Part shown: positions 15,055 through 21,863 of the stretch, in pieces
How positions within the stretch are numbered: the first letter of the stretch is position 1
Layout: every line of letters begins with the position of its first letter
DNA from: Pseudomonadota bacterium
GTDB lineage: Bacteria > Myxococcota_A > Bradymonadia > Bradymonadales > GCA-2716585
DNA length: 48,653 nucleotides
Assembly (NCBI GenBank): GCA_005804885.1
Contig: SYOX01000335.1
Coordinates: 1-48,653 of the forward strand
Direction of reading: 5' to 3'
Position numbers and translations under genes: made by a program
The notes under the pieces: model-generated
Told to the model about the DNA's origin: nothing
The model's input: the letters and a program-made list of their open reading frames with translations, nothing else
The model's database searches: none

Positions 15055-15210
15055 ATGAGAAGGCGCCCTCGGAAGGGGAGCGCGATCATGACCACGATCA
15101 TGATCACGAGCGTTGATCGCCTTCAGGCGAGGCCTCGCCTGGCGTTGGCCTCGCTCGGGTCGCGGAGCGGCGGGCTCAGGGGCCTGTTCAGCTTCGGGAG
15201 GAGCCCATGA
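15055..15210 (+). CDS. Small protein of 51 aa, coupled to the zinc-ribbon gene
   Basis: The ATG at 15055 has the strongest Shine-Dalgarno of the region (GAAGGAG, six bases upstream). The reading frame ends in a TGA that overlaps the ATG of the next gene by four bases (ATGA). The peptide starts MRRRPRKGSAIMTTIM and is Arg-rich, without a clear transmembrane helix or known motif. Features favouring translation are the ribosome-binding site, the coupling geometry and a candidate promoter upstream. It could be a leader peptide whose translation controls the downstream gene, or a real small basic protein. No family is recognised. Confidence 0.5.
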   Translation: MRRRPRKGSAIMTTIMITSVDRLQARPRLALASLGSRSGGLRGLFSFGRSP

Positions 15211-15731
15211 ACGTCGAGATCGCCAAGGTAACCTGCGACCGCTGCGGCAACATCGGCCCCGTCAACGAGGCCCGATGCTCCCTGTGCGGCGATCCGCTGC
15301 GCGAGGAGCTTGAGGCCGCCACGCGCCCGAAGTCCTGGCCGCTCCCCCTCGTCTTCATCGCGGCGCTGGCGACCACCGCAGGGACCTTCCTCATCCCGGG
15401 GTTCCTGTTGATGTTCTACCTGGAGCTGTTCGAGCTCTGGTTCTGGGCCGCTTACAGCGTCTTCTGGGTCGTGGCCCTCGTCGTCGGGCGCCACTATCGC
15501 CCCAAGGAGCGCTACGACCTTGGGTGGCAATTCGGGGGGCTGCTCATCGACAAACCCTTCACCCTGCGCGACGATCGCGACCGAGCGCACATGGGCTTGG
15601 GGATGCTGCTCTTCCCGATCAACTTCACCGCCGCGATGTGGGAGGAGTTCTACCAGCGCGCGAGCGGCAAGGAGGCCCCCCAGGCGGGCGCCCCGCGCCC
15701 CTCGCCGCGCAAGCGCCTGCCGAAGCCGTGA
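15207..15731 (+). CDS. Zinc-ribbon membrane protein of unknown function
   Basis: A 174-aa protein. Residues 9-27 form a double-CxxC zinc ribbon (CDRCG and CSLCG, 14 residues apart). Two transmembrane helices follow at about 48-70 (LVFIAALATTAGTFLIPGF) and 74-95. The cytoplasmic tail contains MGLGMLLFPINFTAAMWEEF and ends in basic, Pro-rich sequence. I do not recognise the family beyond the zinc ribbon. The start overlaps the stop of the 51-aa ORF. The next gene begins 114 bp downstream. Confidence 0.72.
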   Translation: MNVEIAKVTCDRCGNIGPVNEARCSLCGDPLREELEAATRPKSWPLPLVFIAALATTAGTFLIPGFLLMFYLELFELWFWAAYSVFWVVALVVGRHYRPKERYDLGWQFGGLLIDKPFTLRDDRDRAHMGLGMLLFPINFTAAMWEEFYQRASGKEAPQAGAPRPSPRKRLPKP

Positions 15732-15845
15732 GGGCTTTGCGGCGAAGGGGATCGTCGAGGGGTCGTCGACGCGGGCGGTGATCGTCCTTGACGCCCCGAT
15801 GGGGGGCGCGCCTGCCGAGCGCAGGTGAAGGGGAGAGGGGCTTCG

Positions 15846-16877
15846 ATGCGTGTGGTGATCGTCGACAAGGCAGGCAGCTACGACAGGCTGCGGATCGAAG
15901 CGAGGCCCGACCCGACGCCGGGGCCGGGGCAGGTCCACGTCAAGGTCAGGGCCGTCGGGGTCAACTACGCCGACTGCGTTGTCCGCATGGGCCTGTACGC
16001 GTCGGCCAGGGAGTACGTCGGCTGGCCGATCGTGCCGGGCTTCGAAGTGGCCGGGGAGGTCGCCGCCCTGGGTCAGGGGGTCGAGGGGTTGTCCGAGGGC
16101 GACCCCGTCATCGCCGTGACCCGCTTCGGCGGCTACACCACCGACCTGCTGGCCGACAGAGATCAGGTCTTCGCGCTGCCCGAGGGGTGGTCCTTCGAGC
16201 AGGGCGCGGCCTTCCCGGCGGTGTCGCTGACGGCCTGGTTCGCGCTCTATGAGCTTGCCCATCCGCGGCCTGGGACCTCGGCGCTGGTCCACTCGGCGGC
16301 CGGGGGGGTCGGCGGCGCCCTGCTCCAGATGCTCAAGCTGCGCGGCTGCCGCGCCGTCGGCGTCGTCGGCGGGCCGCACAAGGTCGACGTGGCCCTTGCT
16401 CTGGGCGCCGAGGCCGTCATCGACAAGTCCCGGCAGGATCTCTGGGGCGAGGCCCGGCGGCTGGCCCCGGAGGGCTACGGGCTGATCCTGGACGCCAACG
16501 GCGCCGAGACGCTCCAGGAGAGCTACGATCACCTCGGCTCTCCCGGCAAGCTCGTCGTCTACGGCTTCCACACGATGCTCCCGCGCCAGGGAGGCCGGCC
16601 CAGCTACCCCAGGCTCGCCGTGGACTGGCTGCGGACGCCCCGCTTCAACCCCCTGAACATGACCAACCAGAACCGCAGCGTCCTGGCCTTCAACCTCAGC
16701 TACCTCTTCGATGAGCGCCACATCCTGGCCGAGTCCATGACCTGGATGCTCGCTCAGGTCGCCCAGGGCCGCCTGCGCCCGCCGCCTGTCCAGACCTTCG
16801 CCTTTGATCGCGTCGCCGACGCCCACCGCGCCCTGGAGTCCGGCCAGACCGTCGGCAAGCTCGCCCTCATTCCCTGA
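15846..16877 (+). CDS. MDR-family NADPH:quinone oxidoreductase-like enzyme
   Basis: A 343-aa medium-chain dehydrogenase/reductase of the zinc-independent quinone reductase/VAT-1 branch. The N-terminal GroES-like domain (KVRAVGVNYADCVVRMG) is followed by the nucleotide-binding motif SAAGGVGGALLQ at about 150-161. No structural zinc cysteine cluster is present. PGKLVVYGFHTMLP and the C-terminal LNMTNQNRSVLAFNL are typical of the VAT-1-like members. It probably reduces a quinone or enone with NADPH; the substrate is unknown. The ATG at 15846 is favoured over the GTG at 15825 because GGGGAG/GAGGGG lies directly upstream. The tandem GST_N gene starts 17 bp after the stop, so they form an operon with a redox theme. 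Confidence 0.85.
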   Translation: MRVVIVDKAGSYDRLRIEARPDPTPGPGQVHVKVRAVGVNYADCVVRMGLYASAREYVGWPIVPGFEVAGEVAALGQGVEGLSEGDPVIAVTRFGGYTTDLLADRDQVFALPEGWSFEQGAAFPAVSLTAWFALYELAHPRPGTSALVHSAAGGVGGALLQMLKLRGCRAVGVVGGPHKVDVALALGAEAVIDKSRQDLWGEARRLAPEGYGLILDANGAETLQESYDHLGSPGKLVVYGFHTMLPRQGGRPSYPRLAVDWLRTPRFNPLNMTNQNRSVLAFNLSYLFDERHILAESMTWMLAQVAQGRLRPPPVQTFAFDRVADAHRALESGQTVGKLALIP

Positions 16878-16894
16878 TTGGAGTCAAAAAACAT

Positions 16895-17629
16895 ATGTCG
16901 ATCAACAACATCCAATCGTTCATCGTGTCCACCCTGCGCTTCGGGCTCGGCTGGACGGCCGTGCCAGAGAGCAAGACCCCGGACAAGACCCTGATCATGT
17001 ACGAGTTCGAGGCCTGCCCCTTCTGTCGCAAGGCCCGCGAGGCGCTGACCGTCCTCGATCTGGACTACGTCTGCCTGACCAGCGCGCGCGGCTCGACCTC
17101 CAAGCGCGGCGCGCTCGTCGCCCGCGGCGGCAAGGCCCAGTTCCCCTACCTGATCGACCCGAACACCGGCGTCGAGATGTACGAGTCCGAGGCCATCATC
17201 ACCTACCTGCACGACACCTACGGCCAGGGCCGCTCGGGCCTGATCAAGCGGATCGCCCCGCTCAACTCCCTGACCTCCGCCATCGCCTCGGGCGTCCGCG
17301 CCACCAAGGGCCGCGCCGTCCGCGAGGGCCTGGGCGACCGCGCACAGCCCCCGAAGATGCTGGAGCTCTACAGCTTCGAGATCTCCCCCTACTGCCGCAA
17401 GGTCCGCGAGCGCCTCCACGAGCTCAACCTCGACGTCCTGATCCGCAACGTCGGCAAGAAGGGCAAGCGCCGCCCCGAGCTCCTGGCCCGCGGCGGCAAG
17501 ATGATGGTCCCCTACCTGATCGACCCCAACACCGGCGTCGAGATGTACGAGTCCGACGAGATCCTCGCCTACCTCGACGCCACCTACGGCGCCGCCTCGC
17601 TCCTTGAGGCCTCGCCCGCCCCGGCCTGA
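16895..17629 (+). CDS. Tandem glutaredoxin/GST N-terminal-domain protein
   Basis: A 244-aa protein built of two thioredoxin-fold GST_N_3 domains and no C-terminal helical GST domain. Domain 1 has the redox pair CPFC (Cys41, Cys44); domain 2 has SPYC (Ser164, Cys167), so it keeps only the resolving-position cysteine. Each half contains FPYLIDPN or VPYLIDPN (cis-Pro, glutathione-binding region) and EMYES. This double-domain layout also occurs in cyanobacterial and plastid proteins. The role is probably glutathione-linked redox chemistry, in operon with the MDR reductase. The two halves contain a nearly identical 48-nt DNA stretch. GGAG lies about 11 bases before the ATG. Confidence 0.85.
   Translation: MSINNIQSFIVSTLRFGLGWTAVPESKTPDKTLIMYEFEACPFCRKAREALTVLDLDYVCLTSARGSTSKRGALVARGGKAQFPYLIDPNTGVEMYESEAIITYLHDTYGQGRSGLIKRIAPLNSLTSAIASGVRATKGRAVREGLGDRAQPPKMLELYSFEISPYCRKVRERLHELNLDVLIRNVGKKGKRRPELLARGGKMMVPYLIDPNTGVEMYESDEILAYLDATYGAASLLEASPAPA
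17143..17556 (+). repeat. In-frame internal DNA repeat of the tandem GST_N gene
   Basis: The segments 17143-17190 and 17509-17556 (48 nt each) differ at one position, 366 nt (122 codons) apart. The rest of the two domains has diverged well beyond this level. Confidence 0.8.
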
Positions 17630-17642
17630 GGCCCCCGAAGGA

Positions 17643-18878
17643 TCAGCCCTCGGCGGCGTCGGCGAAGATGCCGCGCGCCATCAGCGAGGGCTCGGCGGCG
17701 GCGCGCGCGGCGTAGATCGCCGAGCGCCGCGCGCGGATCGCGGGGTCTGCGCCCGCGTCCCCGGCCAGCTGGGCCAGGTGACAGGCCAGCGGCAGGTCGC
17801 CGGCCTCGGCCAGCGCCTCGGCGCGCGCGATCAGCGCCTCGGCGCCGCCGGCCAGCGCCGCGATCTCGGCCGCGATCGCCCGATCGTGGGCCGGCTTGAG
17901 GTGCGCCGGGTTGCCCTCGTACCAGCCCCCATAGAGGCGCCACAGGTTGCGCACGATGAACTGCGGCTCGTCATAGATCGGCCGCAGGTAGGGCTTGTCG
18001 AGCAGCGCCGCTGGCGCCTCGACCGCGTGCAGGATGTCGATCAACGCCGCCCCCGCGTTCATCATCTCCAAGGTCTGCGCGCAGATGGACTCCAGCAGCT
18101 CTGCGGTGTCCCCCAGCGCCTGACGCACCCGATCGCTCCCGAAGATGGGCGGCCCGTGGCCCGGCAGCAGCGTCTCGGCCCCCAGCGCCTCCATCCGCCG
18201 CAGCGCCGCCGCCCACTCCAGCGGGTAGCGCTGCACCTTCTGCGGGTTGCCGCAGTTGGGCACCGCCCAGATGAAGAGATCCCCCGTACACAGCAGCCGC
18301 CGCCCCGGCACCCACACCCAGGTGTGATCGTCCGTCTCCCCCCTGGCGTGGTTCAGCTCCAGCGCCTCGCCGCCGATCTCAAGCGCGAGCCTGTCGCGGT
18401 AGGTCAGGTCGGGCGCGCGGAACTGCGTCGGCCAGGCGATGCCCGGGAGGCGGAACTGCCGGGCGTTGATGGCCGTGTTGTAGCCCGCCGTCATCTTGTA
18501 GCGCTCAAAGCGCGCCGCGACGGCCTCGTGAGCCACGACCCGGGCGGGGCCGTGGGCGGCCTGGATCGGGTCGCGCTCGAAGTGCTGCACCCCGAAGACG
18601 TGATCGACGTGGCCGTGGGTGAAGATCGCCGTGTGCAGCGGCCGCTGGCTCCACGACCGGAGCTGCTGGTGCACCATGATCCCCGTCAGGAAGCTGCCCG
18701 TGTCGATCAGGACCAGCCCCTCACTCGTGTCCAGCGCCGTCACGTTGGCGAAGCCCGAGATGAAGCCCAGCCCCTCCTCGATGGCCTCGAAGCCCATCGT
18801 CGTCGTCACCGGGTTCATCACCTCGGTGCTGACGGCCCCCGACCACAGCCGCTCCGCGAACTCCCGAACCTTCCCCAT
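17643..18878 (-). CDS. Metallo-beta-lactamase-fold alkylsulfatase-like hydrolase
   Basis: A 411-aa protein. The MBL metal motif THGHVDH is at 87-93, with further metal ligands likely in HARGETDDH and CTGDLF (about 178-202) and LLPGHG at 237-242. The C-terminal part contains GGWYEGNPAHLKPA at about 317-330, characteristic of the alkyl-sulfatase dimerisation domain (SdsA1/BDS1 family, which removes sulfate from alkyl sulfates). Full SdsA1 enzymes are about 650 aa with an SCP2-like C-terminal domain; that domain is absent here, so the substrate may differ. There is no signal peptide. The ATG at 18878 has GAGGAGG five bases upstream and is preferred to the farther ATG at 18962. It is convergent with the GST_N gene, 13 bp apart. 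Confidence 0.83.
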   Translation of the reverse strand: MGKVREFAERLWSGAVSTEVMNPVTTTMGFEAIEEGLGFISGFANVTALDTSEGLVLIDTGSFLTGIMVHQQLRSWSQRPLHTAIFTHGHVDHVFGVQHFERDPIQAAHGPARVVAHEAVAARFERYKMTAGYNTAINARQFRLPGIAWPTQFRAPDLTYRDRLALEIGGEALELNHARGETDDHTWVWVPGRRLLCTGDLFIWAVPNCGNPQKVQRYPLEWAAALRRMEALGAETLLPGHGPPIFGSDRVRQALGDTAELLESICAQTLEMMNAGAALIDILHAVEAPAALLDKPYLRPIYDEPQFIVRNLWRLYGGWYEGNPAHLKPAHDRAIAAEIAALAGGAEALIARAEALAEAGDLPLACHLAQLAGDAGADPAIRARRSAIYAARAAAEPSLMARGIFADAAEG

Positions 18879-18991
18879 GCGTCCTCCTCGGTTCCCCCTG
18901 ATGAAGCTCGATGCGCTCTCGCCCGACTCTCTCTTTCGGGCGACGCTGATGTCAACCGCCACACTGTGAAGCCGGCGCCACGCGCCTTGAT

Positions 18992-19013
18992 CCCTCGGCG
19001 CCCGCCCCGAGGG
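18992..19013. other. Hairpin in the divergent region before the Cys-repeat lipoprotein
   Basis: CCCTCGG (18992-18998) and CCGAGGG (19007-19013) form a perfect 7-bp stem with an 8-nt loop, 100 nt upstream of the lipoprotein start. Its function is unknown; GC-rich sequence makes chance stems common. Confidence 0.25.
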
Positions 19014-19112
19014 CCTCCAGGGCTGGCACGGCCATTGCTCAAGGGCTTCGGCGGCGCCCCGAGGGGCGTCGACGCGCTGGATGGTCCTCGGTGTGAAGAC
19101 GGAGACAACAAC

Positions 19113-19553
19113 ATGTCCTTGATCTCAAAAACAACGCTCGTCGGGCTCGTCGCGTGGATGGCCCTGGGGCTGGCCGGGTGCGTCGTCATCGACGGCGGCG
19201 GCAATGACTGCGCCCCCTTCGAGCAGTGCAACCTGAGCTGCACCGGCGGCGACTGCTTCCTGACCTGCGACGAAGGCTCGATCTGCGACGCCTCCTGCAC
19301 CGGCGGCAACTGCGAGATGGTCTGCGAGCGCGACGCCAGCTGCGACTTCTCTTGCGTCGGCGGCGACTGCCACGTCCTGTGCCACGCCACCGCCGACTGT
19401 GACATCTCCTGCGTCGGCGGCGACTGCGTCCTTGAGCACTTCGGCGATCCCGACGAGGGCGACCGCCCCGTCAAGCGCCCCGCAGACGACGATCAACCCG
19501 CCGAGACGCCCGCTGAGACCCCCGCCGACGCGCCCACGGGCGATCGCCTCTGA
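19113..19553 (+). CDS. Cysteine-repeat lipoprotein
   Basis: A 146-aa lipoprotein with lipobox LAGC (Cys24). Residues 35-108 hold four tandem 19-residue repeats with the core C-x2-SC-[TV]-GG-[DN]-C-x3-C (CNLSCTGGDCFLTC, CDASCTGGNCEMVC, CDFSCVGGDCHVLC, CDISCVGGDCVLEH). The last repeat lacks the fourth cysteine. The tail is acidic and Pro/Thr-rich (AETPAETPADAP). The regular CGG spacing suggests a disulfide ladder, perhaps a right-handed beta-helix-like surface protein. I know no function for it. GGAG lies eight bases before the ATG. It is convergent with the methyltransferase gene. Confidence 0.75.
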   Translation: MSLISKTTLVGLVAWMALGLAGCVVIDGGGNDCAPFEQCNLSCTGGDCFLTCDEGSICDASCTGGNCEMVCERDASCDFSCVGGDCHVLCHATADCDISCVGGDCVLEHFGDPDEGDRPVKRPADDDQPAETPAETPADAPTGDRL

Positions 19554-19575
19554 GAAAACGTGGGGCGGGCGCCGA

Positions 19576-20226
19576 TCAGGGCCGCCGCCACAGGCTCGCC
19601 AGCCACGACTGCTGCTCGCGAGGCAGGCCGGCGGGCCGGTAGTAGTGGTCGATGGCCTCGAAGCCAGCCCCGGTCACGAAGGCCGTCCAGCGCTCCAGGT
19701 CGTGCCACGCGCCGTAACGCTCGCCGCTCCACCCCTCGTTGTTGAGGCCGCGCGGGTTGGACGAGAAGAGCACCCCGCCAGGGCGCAGGCTCTGGCGAAG
19801 CTGCCCCAGCACCCTGGGCAGCTCGGAGCTGGGGACGTGGAAGAGCGAAGCGTTGGCGAAGACGCCGTCAAAGTGGCCCTCAGGCAGCTCAAGGGCCAGG
19901 AAGTCCTGGTGCCAGACCTCCACCCCCGCGGCCTGAAGCTCGGCGCGACCCCGCGCCATCTCCACGAAGGGCGCCGCGCCGTCCAGCCCCGTAGGCAGGT
20001 GCCCCCGGCGCACGAGGTCCACCAGATCTCGCCCTGGCCCGCACCCGAAGTCGAGGATTCGACAGGGGCCTTCGGCCCCGATGGCCCCCAGCAGCGCCTC
20101 GATGTTCTGGGAGACGTCGTGGTCGCGGGTGCCCTCCCAGAAGCGCTCGGCCGAGGCGCTGTAATGGCCGAGGGTCCGGCGCGAGATCTCATCGAGGTCA
20201 GGGGGCTGGCTCAAGGTGCGCTCCAT
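19576..20226 (-). CDS. Class I SAM-dependent methyltransferase
   Basis: A 216-aa soluble enzyme. Motif I is ILDFGCGPGRDLVDL at about 57-71, followed by the acidic loop in PTGLDGAAPFVEMA, motif III-like HFDGVFANASLFHV and LRPGGVLFSSNP. These are the complete Rossmann-fold methyltransferase motifs of the Methyltransf_11/25 type. The acceptor is unknown. HflX is encoded 75 bp downstream on the same strand. An imperfect palindrome (GATCATCAAGTTGTTGATC, 20228-20246) lies just upstream of the start. The ribosome-binding site is weak. Confidence 0.85.
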   Translation of the reverse strand: MERTLSQPPDLDEISRRTLGHYSASAERFWEGTRDHDVSQNIEALLGAIGAEGPCRILDFGCGPGRDLVDLVRRGHLPTGLDGAAPFVEMARGRAELQAAGVEVWHQDFLALELPEGHFDGVFANASLFHVPSSELPRVLGQLRQSLRPGGVLFSSNPRGLNNEGWSGERYGAWHDLERWTAFVTGAGFEAIDHYYRPAGLPREQQSWLASLWRRP

Positions 20227-20301
20227 GGATCATCAAGTTGTTGATCTTAAAGGGGTTTTACATGTCCCAGGAGCCGATCATGGCGGGCCGCGTCGGGGTC
20301 G

Positions 20302-21597
20302 TCAAGGGCGACCGGCGTCGATGCGCTTGTGGATGCTGGCCAGCGCCACCGGGGTGGCGCGCACGCGGTAGACGCCGCCCTCGGCGTCGTGGCTCTCTTC
20401 GAGGACCTCGCACTGCTCGAAGATCATCGACCGGATCGCGCCCTGGTGGTGCTTCAGGCGCAGGGTCTCTTCCTGGCGTTCGCCCTGGAAGACGGCCACG
20501 ATGATCTCGTGCAGGCGAGCGATGTCGCCCTCGTCGAGGGCGGAGGTGAAGATCGCCTCGGGCCACGCGGCGCGCTGGCGCTCGAGGACCTCAGGGTCTT
20601 CGATCCGGTCGATCTTGTTGAAGACGTAGCGCATCGGGATCTCGCCGGCCCCGATCTCGGCCAGGACGGCCAGGGTGGTCTCGATGTGGGCTTCGAAGGC
20701 CGGATCGGAGGCGTCGACGGTGTGCAGCAGCAGGCGGGCCTCCAGCGCGGCCTCCAGGGTCGACTTGAAGGAGGCGACGAGGTCGTGAGGCAGCTTCCGG
20801 ATGAAGCCGACGGTGTCGGAGACGAGGATGCCGGGCGTGACCGGCGGCGACAGCGATCGGACGGTGGCGTCGAGGGTGGCGAAGAGCTTGTCGGCCACGT
20901 ACACGTCGCTGCCGGTCAGCGACCGCATCAGGGTCGACTTGCCGGCGTTGGTGTACCCGACGAGCGCCACGCAGCGGACCTCGGAGCGCCTGGAGCGCTG
21001 CACCTCGCGCTCGCGGGAGATGTGCTCCAGCTCCCGGCGCAGCTCCGCCATGCGGTCGCGGATCTGGCGCCGCCCGAGCTCCAGCGCCGACTCGCCGGCG
21101 CCCTTGCCGCCGCCGCGCACGCGGCCGACGTCGGCCCCGACGCGGCGCTCGCGCATCCTGGGGGCCTGATAGGCCAGCCGGACGAGCTCGACCTGCGCGC
21201 GGGCCTCCCGCGTGTGGGCGTGGCGGTGGAAGATCTCCAGGATCAGCTCGGTGCGATCCATGATGTCGTCGGCCTTGACCAGGTCGCTCAGCTTGCGGCT
21301 CTGCCAGGGGCTCAGCTCGTCGTCCGCGATCACGACGATCGGGCGGCCGGGGTGCTCGATCCGCAGCGCCTCGATGGCCTCGGCGATCTCCTCCAGCTTG
21401 CCCGGCCCCAGGTAGGCCTTCTTGCCGCCCGAGGGCAGGCGCTGGGAGTGGCGGGCGACGACCTCGATGCCGAAGGTCTTCGCCAGCCGCCCCAGCTCGT
21501 CGAGGGACTCCTTGAGCGTCTGGTTGTCGAGCTCGGGGGTCTGGACGGCGACCAGGACCCCGACCGGGGTGGCCTCTTCTTCTTTAAGATCGTACAA
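20302..21597 (-). CDS. hflX: GTPase HflX, ribosome-rescue/recycling factor
   Basis: A 431-aa ribosome-associated GTPase that splits stalled 70S ribosomes after stress in characterised bacteria. The N-terminal HflX domain contains KKAYLGPGKLEEIAEAI and DDELSPWQSRKL. The linker has the glycine-rich RVRGGGKGAGESALE at 159-173. The G domain has G1 GYTNAGKST at 214-222, G3 DTVGF at 261-265 followed by IRKLPHDLVASFKSTLEA, and G4 NKID at 327-330. The only usable start is TTG at 21597, with GGAG six bases upstream; an in-frame stop lies just before it. The gene faces the L,D-transpeptidase gene across about 270 bp. Confidence 0.95.
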   Translation of the reverse strand: MYDLKEEEATPVGVLVAVQTPELDNQTLKESLDELGRLAKTFGIEVVARHSQRLPSGGKKAYLGPGKLEEIAEAIEALRIEHPGRPIVVIADDELSPWQSRKLSDLVKADDIMDRTELILEIFHRHAHTREARAQVELVRLAYQAPRMRERRVGADVGRVRGGGKGAGESALELGRRQIRDRMAELRRELEHISREREVQRSRRSEVRCVALVGYTNAGKSTLMRSLTGSDVYVADKLFATLDATVRSLSPPVTPGILVSDTVGFIRKLPHDLVASFKSTLEAALEARLLLHTVDASDPAFEAHIETTLAVLAEIGAGEIPMRYVFNKIDRIEDPEVLERQRAAWPEAIFTSALDEGDIARLHEIIVAVFQGERQEETLRLKHHQGAIRSMIFEQCEVLEESHDAEGGVYRVRATPVALASIHKRIDAGRP

Positions 21598-21795
21598 AGG
21601 TGACTCCAGGGGCGGGGCGCGTGCTTATCGGACCTTGCCCGGGCCCTCGGTGGCCCGGCGCGGTGCGCGCGGCGATGCCATTTGATGCCGATGGCGCTTG
21701 TCGTCAAGCCTCATTGCTTGATGATCGCCCGAGGCAGGCCCTCAACTCTGGCGCTCAAGGATGGAATGCAGTATGGGGCACCGGGTGAAGCGATG

Positions 21796-21842
21796 TGCTG
21801 GATCTGGCAGGAAGATCCAGCAGCGGGTCCAACAGCGGACCC
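21796..21842 (+). promoter_or_regulatory. Two tandem perfect hairpins in the L,D-transpeptidase leader
   Basis: Hairpin 1 is TGCTGGATC (21796-21804) with GATCCAGCA (21814-21822), 9 bp and a 9-nt loop. Hairpin 2 is GGGTCC (21825-21830) with GGACCC (21837-21842), 6 bp and a 6-nt loop. They sit back to back, ending 21 nt before the ATG at 21864 and close to its GAGAGG ribosome-binding site. A leader control element or a terminator against readthrough are both possible. Confidence 0.45.
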
Positions 21843-21863
21843 CCAGGCTGAGAGGTCATCGAG

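Noticed and set aside
17604..19112. Plus-strand frame continuing upstream of the Cys-repeat lipoprotein
   Set aside because: It is antisense to the MBL enzyme; the lipoprotein signal peptide and ribosome-binding site fix the real start at 19113.
20238..20504. Plus-strand 88-codon frame
   Set aside because: It lies antisense to the end of hflX, has no ribosome-binding site and reads as Arg/Gly-rich noise.
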